This document shows positions 15,632-25,166 of a DNA stretch of 54,711 bases, one piece after another (position 1 is the stretch's first letter; each line of letters begins with the position of its first letter). The notes below the pieces were generated by a model. It worked only from the letters and a program-made list of their open reading frames with translations, was not told the origin of the DNA and did not search any database. Origin of the DNA: an uncultured beta proteobacterium (GTDB taxonomy: Bacteria; Pseudomonadota; Gammaproteobacteria; Burkholderiales; Burkholderiaceae_C); assembly GCA_903876735.1 (NCBI GenBank), contig CAIRAW010000069.1, positions 1 to 54,711 of the forward strand, in the 5' to 3' direction. The position numbers and the translations under genes are program-made.

Positions 15632-16456
15632 ATGAAATACCAACACCTGCTGCTCTCGGTCGACGGTCCGATCACCACCATCACGCTGAACCGTCCCGAA
15701 AAACGCAATGCGCTGGCATTGCCGGTGATGCTGGAGTTGACAGCGGCCCTGCGCGAAGTAGCCCAGAGCGATGCGCGTGGCGTGATTCTGGCCGCCAACG
15801 GTCCGGTCTTCAGTGCCGGCCACAACTTTGCCGACATGGCTGGCGCCACCTTGGCGCAGGCGCAGGAGTTGTTTGCCATCTGCACCACGATGATGGATGC
15901 GATCCAGGCCATGCCGCAGGTGGTCATTGCCCGCGTTCATGCGCTGGCCACGGCGGCGGGTTGCCAACTGGTTGCGAGCTGTGATCTGGCGGTGGCGGCC
16001 GACAGCGCCGGCTTTGCCATTCCCGGTGGCAAGGGCGGTCTGTTTTGCCATACGCCGCTGGTGGCGCTTGCGCGCAATCTGGGGCGCAAGCGCGCCCTGG
16101 AGATGGCGCTCACGGGCGATGCCATCGACGCCGCCACAGCCGTGCAGTGGGGCTTGATCAACCGCGCGGTGCCGGCCGATCAATTGGACGCGGCAACGCT
16201 GGACCTGATCACCCGCGCCACGCGCGGCAGTGCCCTGTCAAAGGCGCTGGGCAAACAGGGTTTTTACCGCCAGATCGATCTGCCGCAGGACGCCGCTTAC
16301 CGTTACGCCGTCGAGTTGATGGCCTCGTCGGCGATGACGCCCGACGCGCAGGAAGGCATTCGCGCCTTCCTCGAAAAGCGCCACGCGCAGTACACGCAGG
16401 GGGCAGATGCCAGCGTAAACAATCTTCCGCCGGGCCGCCCCAAGGAAATTACCTAA
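15632..16456 (+). CDS. Enoyl-CoA hydratase/isomerase family protein
   Basis: 274 residues. The crotonase fold is shown by the start ITTITLNRPEKRNAL, the oxyanion-hole segment GPVFSAGHNFADMAG (about residues 60-74) and the second oxyanion region AGCQLVASCDLAVAADSAGF. Glu at the two usual hydratase catalytic positions is not evident (the second segment reads PGGKGGLF), so it may be an isomerase, hydrolase or other crotonase rather than a true hydratase. Start 15632 fits homology. Its last 8 bases overlap the 3' end of purU on the other strand. Confidence 0.88.
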   Translation: MKYQHLLLSVDGPITTITLNRPEKRNALALPVMLELTAALREVAQSDARGVILAANGPVFSAGHNFADMAGATLAQAQELFAICTTMMDAIQAMPQVVIARVHALATAAGCQLVASCDLAVAADSAGFAIPGGKGGLFCHTPLVALARNLGRKRALEMALTGDAIDAATAVQWGLINRAVPADQLDAATLDLITRATRGSALSKALGKQGFYRQIDLPQDAAYRYAVELMASSAMTPDAQEGIRAFLEKRHAQYTQGADASVNNLPPGRPKEIT

Positions 16457-17297
16457 AAATAACGGTCTTGTGGCCGTTGATCAGCACGCGGTGTTCGCTG
16501 TGCCACTTGACGGCGCGCGCCAGCACCTGGCTTTCGGTATCGCGGCCCAGCGTTGTCAGGTCTTCGACCGTGCGGCTGTGGTCAACGCGCGCCACGTCCT
16601 GCTCGATGATCGGGCCTTCGTCCAGATCGGCCGTTACGTAGTGCGCGGTGGCGCCAATCAGCTTCACGCCCCGGTCATGTGCCTGGTAGTAGGGTTTGGC
16701 ACCCTTGAAACTGGGCAGGAACGAATGGTGGATGTTGATGGCGCGGCCTGAGAGTTTCTTGCACAGGTCGTCACTGAGCACCTGCATGTAACGCGCCAGC
16801 ACCACCAGTTCGGCCTGCTCGGCTTCGATGATTTCATACTGCCTGGCCTCGACCTGTGCCTTGGTTTCTGGCGTCACCGGCAGGTGATGGAAAGGCACGT
16901 TGTAGCTGGCCGCTAGCTGGTAGAACTCGCGGTGGTTCGAGATGATGGCGCGGATGTCGAGCGCGAGCAGACCGCTCTTCCAGCGAAACAGCAGGTCGTT
17001 CAGGCAATGGCCTTCCTTGCTGACCATGAGAACGGCACGCATCGGCTGGGCTACTGCGTGCAGGCTCCATTTCATCTGGAACGGCTGGGCAAACCAGTTC
17101 AGTTGCGACTTCAGGTCTTGCGGCGTCAACTGGCCGCAGGCAAAGCGCACGCGCATGAAGAACAAACCCGTGTCGTGGTCGTTGTACTGGGCCGCTTCTT
17201 CAATGTTGCCGCCGCGCTCGAGCAGAAATCCGGACACGGCATGCACCAGTCCGAGACGGTCCGGGCAGGACAGGGTCAGGATGTAAACAGGTTTCAT
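16449..17297 (-). CDS. purU: Formyltetrahydrofolate deformylase
   Basis: 282 residues. PurU hydrolyses 10-formyl-THF to formate and THF, balancing one-carbon pools and supplying formate for PurT. The N-terminal ACT domain begins KPVYILTLSCPDRLGLVHAVSGFL, and the C-terminal formyltransferase-like domain has HHLPVTPETK, INIHHSFLPSFKGAKPYYQAHDRG with the catalytic His, and DEGPIIEQD with the catalytic Asp. The frame is open upstream to 17585 but the ACT domain starts at the ATG at 17297. The 3' end overlaps the convergent hydratase gene by 8 bases. Confidence 0.95.
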   Translation of the reverse strand: MKPVYILTLSCPDRLGLVHAVSGFLLERGGNIEEAAQYNDHDTGLFFMRVRFACGQLTPQDLKSQLNWFAQPFQMKWSLHAVAQPMRAVLMVSKEGHCLNDLLFRWKSGLLALDIRAIISNHREFYQLAASYNVPFHHLPVTPETKAQVEARQYEIIEAEQAELVVLARYMQVLSDDLCKKLSGRAINIHHSFLPSFKGAKPYYQAHDRGVKLIGATAHYVTADLDEGPIIEQDVARVDHSRTVEDLTTLGRDTESQVLARAVKWHSEHRVLINGHKTVIFR

Positions 17298-17361
17298 AGG
17301 TCTGGCATTGTCGCCGCAATGCGATGCAAGGCCAGTTTGCGGGTCAACCCCGACGCGCGGC

Positions 17362-17673
17362 TCAGTGCACGAGGACCGGGTTTTGCGCCAGTTCGGCGTA
17401 CTGCTCCAGGGTTTCTTCGACTTCTTCCTGGGTGGGTGTCTTTTCCTGCCAGGCCGAGATGTGGCGCTGGAACAACTCGGCCCAGGAGCCGTCAAGGTAG
17501 ACCTCCTTGCCCGAGCGCTTGTCGACGATCTCGAAGCCGTGGCGTGCCAGTGTCGGCACCAGCAGCACCTGTACCGCTGGCGCACCCCGGGTTTCCTCGA
17601 CCGCGTCGGCTGCCACGGCGTTGGCCAGCATGTGCGTTACCGAGAAGGTGTCAGAGTCGTAAAGCGTGTGCAT
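17362..17673 (-). CDS. Small acidic protein, probably DUF3567 family
   Basis: 103 residues, no signal peptide or membrane span. It begins MHTLYDSDTFSVTHM, has GFEIVDKRSGKEVYLDGSWAE in the middle (about residues 47-67), and ends with an acidic helix PTQEEVEETLEQYAEL. This layout matches DUF3567, a small family almost confined to betaproteobacteria whose role is unknown. It is upstream of purU on the same strand (64-base gap) and downstream of the DUF3108 gene (86-base gap), so it may belong to a long leftward transcript. Confidence 0.65.
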   Translation of the reverse strand: MHTLYDSDTFSVTHMLANAVAADAVEETRGAPAVQVLLVPTLARHGFEIVDKRSGKEVYLDGSWAELFQRHISAWQEKTPTQEEVEETLEQYAELAQNPVLVH

Positions 17674-17759
17674 GAAGGGATTATCCTTTAATCGTCATTC
17701 CCGTGCAGGTGGTCGCGCCAGCGCCAATTTCAAGGTCTGGCTGCTCGAGTTTCCGGTTT

Positions 17760-18839
17760 TCAGGGCGCGGCTTCGCTGGAAAGCCATTGCAGGTCGACAA
17801 AATCACCATTGGCCTCCGTGATGCGCAGGCGTACCGGCAAATAGTCCATGGCCGAGGCTAGCCACAGCTCGACTTTCTGGTCAAACGCTTCACGCGGGTT
17901 GCGCAGCAGCTTCAGGGTCGGCTGCCCGCCACCTGGCAGCGCCAGCGTTTCCTCTTCGCCAACGGTAAACAGCCAGATGTCGGCGTCGCGTGGTCCGATG
18001 ATCTGCAGCGTCAGCGTGCTGGCTTGCGGGTAGGCGCCCGGGTCGCCGGCAACCATGGCGCCGAGTTGCAGCAGGATGCTCAGGCGGTCCTGCGCGCCGG
18101 CCAGCAAGGGCGCGTCCGGCGTATTGGCGCTGAAGCTGACCCGGCCCTGCTCGCGCACAAAGTGGGCTGCAACCTCGCTGCGCTTCTTGTCGGCAAAACG
18201 CAGAGGCGCCAGTCCCTGTGCGGTGATCTGGCCGCTGCTGGTCTGGCTCAGTACCGGCAGAAAGCCTGCGCTGAAGGCCATGCGCGCGTCGTAACGGCTG
18301 CCGTCGTGCTGCCACAGCAATTCAGCATTGAGGCTGTAGGGAAATTTGTTGCCCTTGGCCTCGTACTTGATCCGAACCGGGGCCGCAACCCGGAAGGCGT
18401 GTGTCGGCCCGGTTGCTTCGCGCGGCGGGCGTGGCGCCGGCGCGGCCGGCGCAAGGGGTTCGGCTGCACTTGCGGGCGCAGCGTTCGCCGGCGCGCCGGC
18501 GTCTGCAACGGCGGGCGGCGGGGCAAACAGGTCGCTGCTGCTGGCCGCGGTAGCGGTTGTGGCAACCGCTGTGTCCGGCGCCGGTTGGCTCAGCACCGGG
18601 CGTTGACGCACGCGCCTGGGCGCTGGCCTGGCTGCTTGGGCAACCGGTGCTGGCGGGCTCGGTGTCGGTGTCAGTGTCAGCGTGCGCGTGCTGAAGGCGG
18701 GCGCGGAGCGCTGCTGCAGGGAGGACAGGCGCAAGCTGCCGTCCTGCAACAGGACGACGTGGGCCAGCAGCACGGCCGCCGTCAAGGCTGCCAGTCCCCG
18801 GCGCGAAACCGTCGGCGGTCGGATGGACTGCATCACCAT
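17760..18839 (-). CDS. DUF3108 domain protein with N-terminal membrane anchor
   Basis: 359 residues. One hydrophobic segment (GLAALTAAVLLAHVVLL, about residues 15-31) anchors it, followed by a Pro/Ala-rich stretch to about residue 140. From there the DUF3108 domain begins (FRVAAPVRIKYEAKGNKFPYSLNAELLW) and shows the predicted all-beta pattern, including DIWLFTVGEEETLALPGG and the closing PVRLRITEANGDFVDLQW. The Pro-rich linker resembles that of TonB-like periplasm-spanning proteins, but there is no TonB C-terminal domain. It follows tamB by 24 bases on the same strand, so an envelope role linked to TamAB is possible but unproven. Confidence 0.82.
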   Translation of the reverse strand: MVMQSIRPPTVSRRGLAALTAAVLLAHVVLLQDGSLRLSSLQQRSAPAFSTRTLTLTPTPSPPAPVAQAARPAPRRVRQRPVLSQPAPDTAVATTATAASSSDLFAPPPAVADAGAPANAAPASAAEPLAPAAPAPRPPREATGPTHAFRVAAPVRIKYEAKGNKFPYSLNAELLWQHDGSRYDARMAFSAGFLPVLSQTSSGQITAQGLAPLRFADKKRSEVAAHFVREQGRVSFSANTPDAPLLAGAQDRLSILLQLGAMVAGDPGAYPQASTLTLQIIGPRDADIWLFTVGEEETLALPGGGQPTLKLLRNPREAFDQKVELWLASAMDYLPVRLRITEANGDFVDLQWLSSEAAP

Positions 18840-18863
18840 GTCGCGTGTGCCATCTGCTGCGAC

Positions 18864-21800
18864 TCAGTCATAGCGCAGGGTAAAGATCAGGTCCAGCGTG
18901 CTCTGCTCGCCGGTCTGGGCGCGCAGGGTCAGACGGCGCGACAGTTCGTAGAAGATCGAGAAGCTGCCAAGGGCACTGGTCAGGCCGCGTTCGTAGGCAA
19001 CGTAGAAATTGTGCGCGATGTTCTTGCCCAGCGTGACGGTGGTCTCGCTCGTGCTCGTGCCCGAATTCGGGCTGCTGCCCAGCGACAGTTGATCGAGCCC
19101 GAAGGCGTTGGCCAGGCCCGCGCTGACGCCCTTGCCGTTGCCGCCGAGCAGTGAGAGCGCCGCCTGCTGCAGCATGGCGGCTTCGCTGCCGCCGTTGGCG
19201 GGCGAACGCCCCAGGACCAGCCAGGACAGTTTTTCGGCGTCTGGCAGATCGGGGTCGGCGTAGAGGCGAACGATCGGCGAGAGCACGTTGCCGCTGATGC
19301 GCACGCCGACGCGTTGCTGCAGTTGCGGTCGGATCGCCAGGATGTCGAGCGCCGGGTTGTCATAGGGGCCGTTGAAGCGCAGCACGCCTTCCTCGATGTC
19401 GAGTTGCTGTCCATAGGCCTTGTAGGTCCCGCCCAGGGCGCGCAGTTCGCCGCTCAGGCGCGGCCCGCGCTCTTGTGCCGCGGCGCTGCGTAATTCGAGC
19501 TCCCCGCCCAGGCGCGTTGCCAGGCCATGGCCGCGCACGTGAAAACGCGGCCCGAGGTCCAGGCTGACGAGGACGTCGGGCATCACGCCGCCCGCTTTGG
19601 CAGCGGCTGGCGGTGCCGCAGTCGGCTTGGCGCGTCCGCTGCTGGTGCCGCTTGGGCGCAGCACCACATCCTGACCCAGGCGCGGCGCCGTGTCCTCTGG
19701 CAGAACAAACAGCGCAGAGTCGGCTTTGAGTTTGCCGCGCAGCGTCAGCCGGGCCGCGTCCAGGCGTGCCGAGAGTTGGCCCGACAGCACCAGACGCCGG
19801 TCGGCCAGCGCGCTGACGGCCAGCGCCTGGGCCTGGATGTCGAGGGCCATGCGCAGGCGCGCGCGCAACGGGCTCGCCGGCGCCCTGTCGGGCAGCCAGT
19901 CGAGCGAGCCGGTACCCGAGAGTACGCCGGCGTTGCCGGCACCCGCCAGTGTGAACTTGACGATCTCCAGGCGCTGGCCATCAAGTTTGGCGTCCAGCGT
20001 GCCTTTGCTGAAGTCGATGCCATCGACCACCGAGTTCAGTGCCAGGTCCTTGGCCTGCAGCGTGCCGTGCCATTGCGGCGCGGCGCGCGTGCCCGAGAGT
20101 TCGGCCTGCGCTGCCAGCGTGCCGCGCAGCCGCCAGCCCGGCGGCGCCAGGCGTGACCAGTCTGTCAGCGGTGGCAACTGGGCGTTGAGGGTGCCACGCA
20201 GCGGCGCATCGAGTGGCCAGCGCCAGCCCTCAGCGCCGTGCGCGAGTCGCGTGCTGAACGCGGCCTGCGCCTGTCCGGCGCGCTCGCTGGCCCAGCGCAG
20301 ACTGGCCGCCAGTTGCTCGCCATCGGCCGTCAATAGAAGGCTTGCGTCGCTGATACCGGCGCGCAGTGTGCCGATTCGCGTGTCGTCGGTCTGCAGCAGC
20401 AGGTCGCCGCTGCTGCGCTCCAGCGTGGCGCGCAACTGCAGGGATTGCCCGCCAGAAGCCGCCCACTGGCCGCCCAGCAGCAGGTCGCCGCTGATTCCCA
20501 TTTGTGCCAGCGCAGTCTGGCCGAGTTGGTCCAGCCAGGCCAGCGGCAGGCCTTGCAGGCTGCCCTGGGTCTGCCAGTCGCTGCGTGCGCCCTGCTGCGC
20601 CCAGCGCGCCGCATGCCAGTTCAGCAGCACTTGCCCGGGCAGGGGCCCGCTCAGGCCTGCCCTGCCGGCGCCGATCTCGAGTGTGCTGGTGCTTTGTTGC
20701 CAGCGCAGGGCCAGTGCCTGGCTTAGTTGCAGCGTCCAGGCGCCAGCCAGCGAGCGGGCCGGCGCGTCCAGCCGGGCGCTTTCCAGTTCCGCCTGCCAGA
20801 CACCCTCGCTGCTCAAGCTCCCGTGCCCCTGCGCCGTCAACGTCAGCTGACGGTCGGCCTGCTCGGCCCGCCCCTGGGTCTTGAGTTTCCAACTCGCCAG
20901 CGTGCCCGACAGGTCGGTTTGCAGCGCGTGCAAGCGCCAGGCCGCAGCCGCCTCCTGTCCGGCGCCGCGCAGCGTGAGCTGATCGGTCCGCAGCCGTGCC
21001 TCTATTTGCAAGTCACGGCCGTGATTTTGCCACCCCCCCTGCCAGTGCCCGCTCAGGCTGGCGTTGCCCTGGACGCTCGCGCCACCCAGGCTGAACGCAT
21101 TGGCGGGCCAGCGTTCGAGCCACTGCGCGGTACGTGCTGCGTCGTCGATCTGCAGCGTAATGGCGCCCTCGCCCTGCTGGCTTGCCACCTGGCCGTCCAG
21201 CGTGGCGCTGGCGCCGGGCAGTCGCAGCGTGAGCTGGCCTTGTAGCGCCGGGCTGCCGGTGTGAACCTGCAACTGGCCCTGAAGCTGTGCGTCGTCGGTC
21301 TGCAGCAGCAGGGCGTCGATCCTGAGCTGGGGTGCGCGCCAAAGACCGCGCGCCTGCAGCGACTTCAGCTGCAAGCCAAACGACGTGCCGGCCGCCGGTG
21401 TTGTGCCAGGCGCTGCTGCGGTCTGCACTTGCGCGTCGAACGCGATGCCGGCTGGCGTCTGCTGCGCTTTTAGTTGGCCATCGAGCCGGGTCGCTGCCAG
21501 ACGCGAGTCGAGCAGCGCCGGATTCAGGGCGTGCAGCGTGGCGTGACCCTGCCAGCCGATGCTGCCTGGCGCACTGGAATCGCTCGTGGAGAGCGTGCCC
21601 TGCGCCTCGATGCGGCCGCTGCCGGCCTTGGCCTGCAGTTGCTCAATCGCCCATTGCCCCTGCATGAAGACCAGCGTGGTCTGCAGACGTTCGAGCGGCA
21701 GGCGTTGCTGGTTCCACGGGCCGGCTTGCGTGTTGCTTAACTCGACGGCGGCGCGCCAGCCCGGCCCCGCCGGCGTCACCGTGGCCTTGCCTTCGAGCCG

Positions 21801-22658
21801 CGTCTGCGGGGCCTGCGGCCAGAGCACAGCCAGGTTCAGGGCCTGCCACTGCGCCGTGGCGTTGACGATGGTCTGTGGCTGCCAGGGTTGCAGTTGTGCC
21901 ACCACATGGGCTTGCATGGTTGTGCTGGCTGCGGCACCATTTTCCGGCGTCAGTCGGGCCTGAAGTTCCAGTGTGGTGTCGCGACCGCCGAGCGGGCCCT
22001 TCAGGTCGAGTTGGGCATCTGTATACATGGCCTGGCGCTGACCGGGCAGGGTGGTTTGCACCGAACCCTGCAGCTGCGCTGTGAGTTGCAGGGGTGCTTG
22101 CGCCTGCAACTGGCCGTGGAAGCGGTAGTTGCCGGCGGCCAACTGCGCGCTGCCGGCCTCAATCCGGTGCGTCTGTCCGTCGAAGCGGTAGTGCCCGCTC
22201 AGATTCGTGAGCTTGAGCGCGGGCGGCCCCGTCCAATCCAGCGTGGCGATCGACAATTGCGCGTCGATGCGCAGCGGCAGTCGCAGGTCGGTCGGCGGCG
22301 TTGGTGCTGCCGCCGCGCGCCGGTCCTCGACGCGCAAGTGGCCGATGGCGAGCCGGCTCAATCGCAGTTCGCCGTCGAGCGCGCTGGCAGCGAACCAGTC
22401 TGCCGTCAAGTCGCTGGCTTCGACGCTGAGCTGGCCCTGCTGCCAGCGCAGCCAGCCGATGCGCCCACCATGGCGCACAGAACCGGTGACGTCTTTCCAC
22501 GCCAGCGTCTGACCAATCGGCAGCAGGCGCGTGATCTGGTTCAAGGCTGTTGCCAGCGAACCCTCGCTGCCACTCCAGGACCAGAGCGCAGCCACACCGA
22601 TCAGCAGCGCCAGCAGCAGGCCGGCGGCCGCGAGCAGGATGATGCGCAGCGCTTTCAT
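18864..22658 (-). CDS. tamB: Translocation and assembly module inner-membrane protein TamB
   Basis: 1264 residues, near the 1260 of E. coli TamB. A single N-terminal membrane span (IILLAAAGLLLALLIGVAALW) anchors a long beta-rich periplasmic body with repeating beta strands and many Gln/Leu/Ala residues. The C-terminal DUF490/TamB domain has IRPQLQQRVGVRISGNVLSP, LPDAEKLSWLVLGR and IFYELSRRLTLRAQTGE. TamB bridges the membranes and works with TamA in outer-membrane protein assembly and phospholipid transport. The frame extends to 22883, but that start would lie inside tamA; the ATG at 22658 overlaps the tamA stop (ATGA) and begins a proper anchor. Confidence 0.93.
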   Translation of the reverse strand: MKALRIILLAAAGLLLALLIGVAALWSWSGSEGSLATALNQITRLLPIGQTLAWKDVTGSVRHGGRIGWLRWQQGQLSVEASDLTADWFAASALDGELRLSRLAIGHLRVEDRRAAAAPTPPTDLRLPLRIDAQLSIATLDWTGPPALKLTNLSGHYRFDGQTHRIEAGSAQLAAGNYRFHGQLQAQAPLQLTAQLQGSVQTTLPGQRQAMYTDAQLDLKGPLGGRDTTLELQARLTPENGAAASTTMQAHVVAQLQPWQPQTIVNATAQWQALNLAVLWPQAPQTRLEGKATVTPAGPGWRAAVELSNTQAGPWNQQRLPLERLQTTLVFMQGQWAIEQLQAKAGSGRIEAQGTLSTSDSSAPGSIGWQGHATLHALNPALLDSRLAATRLDGQLKAQQTPAGIAFDAQVQTAAAPGTTPAAGTSFGLQLKSLQARGLWRAPQLRIDALLLQTDDAQLQGQLQVHTGSPALQGQLTLRLPGASATLDGQVASQQGEGAITLQIDDAARTAQWLERWPANAFSLGGASVQGNASLSGHWQGGWQNHGRDLQIEARLRTDQLTLRGAGQEAAAAWRLHALQTDLSGTLASWKLKTQGRAEQADRQLTLTAQGHGSLSSEGVWQAELESARLDAPARSLAGAWTLQLSQALALRWQQSTSTLEIGAGRAGLSGPLPGQVLLNWHAARWAQQGARSDWQTQGSLQGLPLAWLDQLGQTALAQMGISGDLLLGGQWAASGGQSLQLRATLERSSGDLLLQTDDTRIGTLRAGISDASLLLTADGEQLAASLRWASERAGQAQAAFSTRLAHGAEGWRWPLDAPLRGTLNAQLPPLTDWSRLAPPGWRLRGTLAAQAELSGTRAAPQWHGTLQAKDLALNSVVDGIDFSKGTLDAKLDGQRLEIVKFTLAGAGNAGVLSGTGSLDWLPDRAPASPLRARLRMALDIQAQALAVSALADRRLVLSGQLSARLDAARLTLRGKLKADSALFVLPEDTAPRLGQDVVLRPSGTSSGRAKPTAAPPAAAKAGGVMPDVLVSLDLGPRFHVRGHGLATRLGGELELRSAAAQERGPRLSGELRALGGTYKAYGQQLDIEEGVLRFNGPYDNPALDILAIRPQLQQRVGVRISGNVLSPIVRLYADPDLPDAEKLSWLVLGRSPANGGSEAAMLQQAALSLLGGNGKGVSAGLANAFGLDQLSLGSSPNSGTSTSETTVTLGKNIAHNFYVAYERGLTSALGSFSIFYELSRRLTLRAQTGEQSTLDLIFTLRYD

Positions 22659-24499
22659 CAGAACGTGAACCCGAGGTTCATGTGCAGGCGAAAGCGCTGC
22701 ACCGCCACGCCGTAGGCGAGGTCGATCTGCAGCGGACCGACCGGGCTTTTCCAGCGCACGCCGACACCGTAGCCGACGCGGGCACGCAGCTCGCGCGGCG
22801 TGTCGGCCACGGCGCCGGCATCGATGAACAGCAAGCCTTCCCAGTCGGTAATCTGGTTGTTTGCGACGATCGGACGTTGCCACTCCAGGCTGCCGATTCC
22901 CAGGTAGCGCCCGGCCGTGATTTCTCCGTCGGGCAGTGTCACACCCAGTGTCTGGTAGGCGTAGCCGCGCACGCTGGTGTCGCCGCCGGTCAGAAAAAGT
23001 TGGGTGCTGGGCAGGGCGGCGCTGTCGCTGGCCAGCACGGCCCCGGCCTGGGCGCGCAGCACCAGGCGTCCGGCCCGCCGCGCCGCGCTGTCGCTGTCCT
23101 GGCCCAGCGGCAGGTAGCCGAGCCAGCGCGCCACGATGCGGCCATAGGGGTCGCGCGTGCCGCTGAGCGTGGTGCCGCCGCCGACTTCGAGGCCAAGCCC
23201 CCAGCCGCTGGCCGGAAACGGCAGCTGGTCGAAGTTGCGCAGGGTGAATGCGTAATTGGCGCTCAGCGCCTGGGCCAGGTCCGGCGCGCTGATGTCGGTG
23301 GCGACGCTGGCGGAACGGTCGAATTGCAGGTAGTAGTGGCGTTCGATGTGTTCGTCGGTCTGGCTTCGTCCGAACACCAGTTGCTGGCTGTTGACCTCGA
23401 AACTGCCGACCGGCTCACGCACCCACCGCGCTGCTGTTCTCCAGCGCCAGTTGTTCTCATCCGGCGGTGCCGTCAGCTCGCTGCCCAGCGCCTGGGTATC
23501 GCGGTCAAGCAGAAGTTTGCTGATGGCACGCCAGCCGATGCCGGGCAACTGGTTGTGTGTGTGTTCGGCCGTCAGGTGCAAACCGGCGTCGGTGGTGGCG
23601 CCCGTGCCCAGCACCAGTTTTTGCAGGCGCGCTTCATGAACCTGTACGCGCAGCGGCGCCGCCAGCGGGTCACCCGCCGGGTCCAGCGCGATGAAGGCAG
23701 AGTCGAAATAGCCGCTTGCGGTCAGGCGCTGCTGCGCCTTGGTCAAGTCGGCTTGCGCGTACTCGGCGCCCGGTGTCAGGCGTGCCAGTCTGCTGACCAG
23801 TTCGTCGCCGTGGTGCTGGGTGCCGCTGACCAGGAGTGCGCCCAGATGGTAGTCCGGCCCTGATTCCAGCGTGACCGACAGTTGCGCGCTGTGTTGCGCC
23901 GGGTCGATGTCGGCCAGTGTTTGCGTGAGCTGTCCGCTGGCGTAACGCAGGGTGGTGAGTTGGCGCAGCGCCAGTCGTTTGGCGTCGTCCCAGCCGGCCT
24001 GGGTAAAACGACGGCCGACTGGCAACGCCCAGCTACTCTCGATTAGCTGGCGTTGCGGCTGCGCCGCGGCGTCGCTGCTGATCGGGCCCTTGAACGCGAT
24101 GCGGACCTCGCGCACCAGGCTTGGCTCGCCGGGTGCGACACTGAGCTTGACGCTGCGTGTTGCCGTGCTGGCGGCATCGGCTGTGCGCTCGATGCTGATG
24201 ACGGGTGAAAAGTAGCCCAGCGTGGCCAGCAGTTCCTGCGTTTCCTGACGCGCGGCGCCCAACAGGCGATCAAGCTCGGCATCACTGAGGTCGTTGAGTT
24301 CGCGGTAGCGTTGCAGTTCAAGGTGCCGCACCAGCAGCGTCTGCACTTCGGGCGGTGCGGTGATTTCGAGCGTGAATGCGCCGGTGGCTTGGGTCGCTAC
24401 CGGGTCAGCGGCCTGTGCTGCCAGCGGCGCGCCAGCACATGCCAGCACGGCACCGGCCAGCAGCCAGCTTGAGAAGCAGCGCGCGCCCGATTGGATCAT
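22658..24499 (-). CDS. tamA: Outer-membrane assembly factor TamA (BamA/Omp85 family)
   Basis: 613 residues from the ATG at 24499, chosen because it gives a signal peptide (MIQSGARCFSSWLLAGAVLACAGAPLAAQA). Three POTRA-like modules follow; YFDSAFIALDPAGDPLAAPLRVQVHEAR is a typical last-POTRA segment. The C-terminal half is an Omp85 barrel with the VRGYAYQTLG (VRGY lid-lock) motif near residue 490 and the end strand QRFRLHMNLGFTF finishing in Phe, the barrel signature. The stop overlaps the tamB start by 4 bases, so translation is coupled. MarC lies 40 bases upstream on the same strand. Confidence 0.94.
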   Translation of the reverse strand: MIQSGARCFSSWLLAGAVLACAGAPLAAQAADPVATQATGAFTLEITAPPEVQTLLVRHLELQRYRELNDLSDAELDRLLGAARQETQELLATLGYFSPVISIERTADAASTATRSVKLSVAPGEPSLVREVRIAFKGPISSDAAAQPQRQLIESSWALPVGRRFTQAGWDDAKRLALRQLTTLRYASGQLTQTLADIDPAQHSAQLSVTLESGPDYHLGALLVSGTQHHGDELVSRLARLTPGAEYAQADLTKAQQRLTASGYFDSAFIALDPAGDPLAAPLRVQVHEARLQKLVLGTGATTDAGLHLTAEHTHNQLPGIGWRAISKLLLDRDTQALGSELTAPPDENNWRWRTAARWVREPVGSFEVNSQQLVFGRSQTDEHIERHYYLQFDRSASVATDISAPDLAQALSANYAFTLRNFDQLPFPASGWGLGLEVGGGTTLSGTRDPYGRIVARWLGYLPLGQDSDSAARRAGRLVLRAQAGAVLASDSAALPSTQLFLTGGDTSVRGYAYQTLGVTLPDGEITAGRYLGIGSLEWQRPIVANNQITDWEGLLFIDAGAVADTPRELRARVGYGVGVRWKSPVGPLQIDLAYGVAVQRFRLHMNLGFTF

Positions 24500-24539
24500 G
24501 GCTTGATTCTGACACTGCGTGCCGGGCGCGCCGTTAATT

Positions 24540-25145
24540 TCAAGCGCCAGTGAGCTGTTTGGCAAAGGTGCGCACGCCGCGCAGCATCATCTCGATTGAC
24601 ACCGCTACCAGCACCAGACCCATCAGGCGCTCCAGCGCGACCACGAAGCGGTCTCCGGCGACCCGCTGTATGCGCTCGGCCAGCACCAGCACGGTGGCGC
24701 TCACGGCCATGGTGACGCACAGGGCGGCAACCCATTCCATGCGTCGCTCGGGTGCCTGCGACACCAGCAGCAGCACGGTGGCCAGAGCGGAAGGCCCGGC
24801 GATGGCCGGAATCGCCAGCGGCACGATCAGCGGTTCACCCTGTTCTCCGGGCAGATCGATGCCGGGTGGCGGCGGGAATATCATGCGCAGCGCAATCAGG
24901 AACAGGATCACGCCGCCGCCGATCTGCAGCGAGAGCTCGCTCAGGTTCATCAGGCGCAGAAAACCTTCGCCGACAAACATGAAGGTCAGCAGCAGCACAA
25001 AGGCAATCAGCACCTCACGCAGGATGACCCAGGGCCGCCGCGCTGGCGCCACGTTCTTGAGCGCGTTGGCAAAGATCGGGATATTGCCGATCGGGTCGGT
25101 GATCAGGATCAGCAGGATGGTGGCCGAGGCAAAGGTGTAATTCAT
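24540..25145 (-). CDS. MarC-family integral membrane protein
   Basis: 201 residues with six hydrophobic spans. Family marks are ILLILITDPIGNIPIFANAL near the N-terminus, and PLAIPAIAGPSALATVLLL in the middle (about residues 112-130). MarC proteins were once linked to multiple antibiotic resistance, but this was not upheld, and their function is unknown. The gene is first in the leftward series marC-tamA-tamB-DUF3108. It is 21 bases from the stop of the DksA-like gene, also on the minus strand. Confidence 0.93.
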   Translation of the reverse strand: MNYTFASATILLILITDPIGNIPIFANALKNVAPARRPWVILREVLIAFVLLLTFMFVGEGFLRLMNLSELSLQIGGGVILFLIALRMIFPPPPGIDLPGEQGEPLIVPLAIPAIAGPSALATVLLLVSQAPERRMEWVAALCVTMAVSATVLVLAERIQRVAGDRFVVALERLMGLVLVAVSIEMMLRGVRTFAKQLTGA

Positions 25146-25166
25146 GGTCCCGGCAGGATAGCAGGC

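Noticed and set aside
22659..22883. Longer N-terminus for TamB
   Set aside because: It would lie inside tamA and hide the N-terminal anchor; the ATGA overlap at 22658 gives the correct start.
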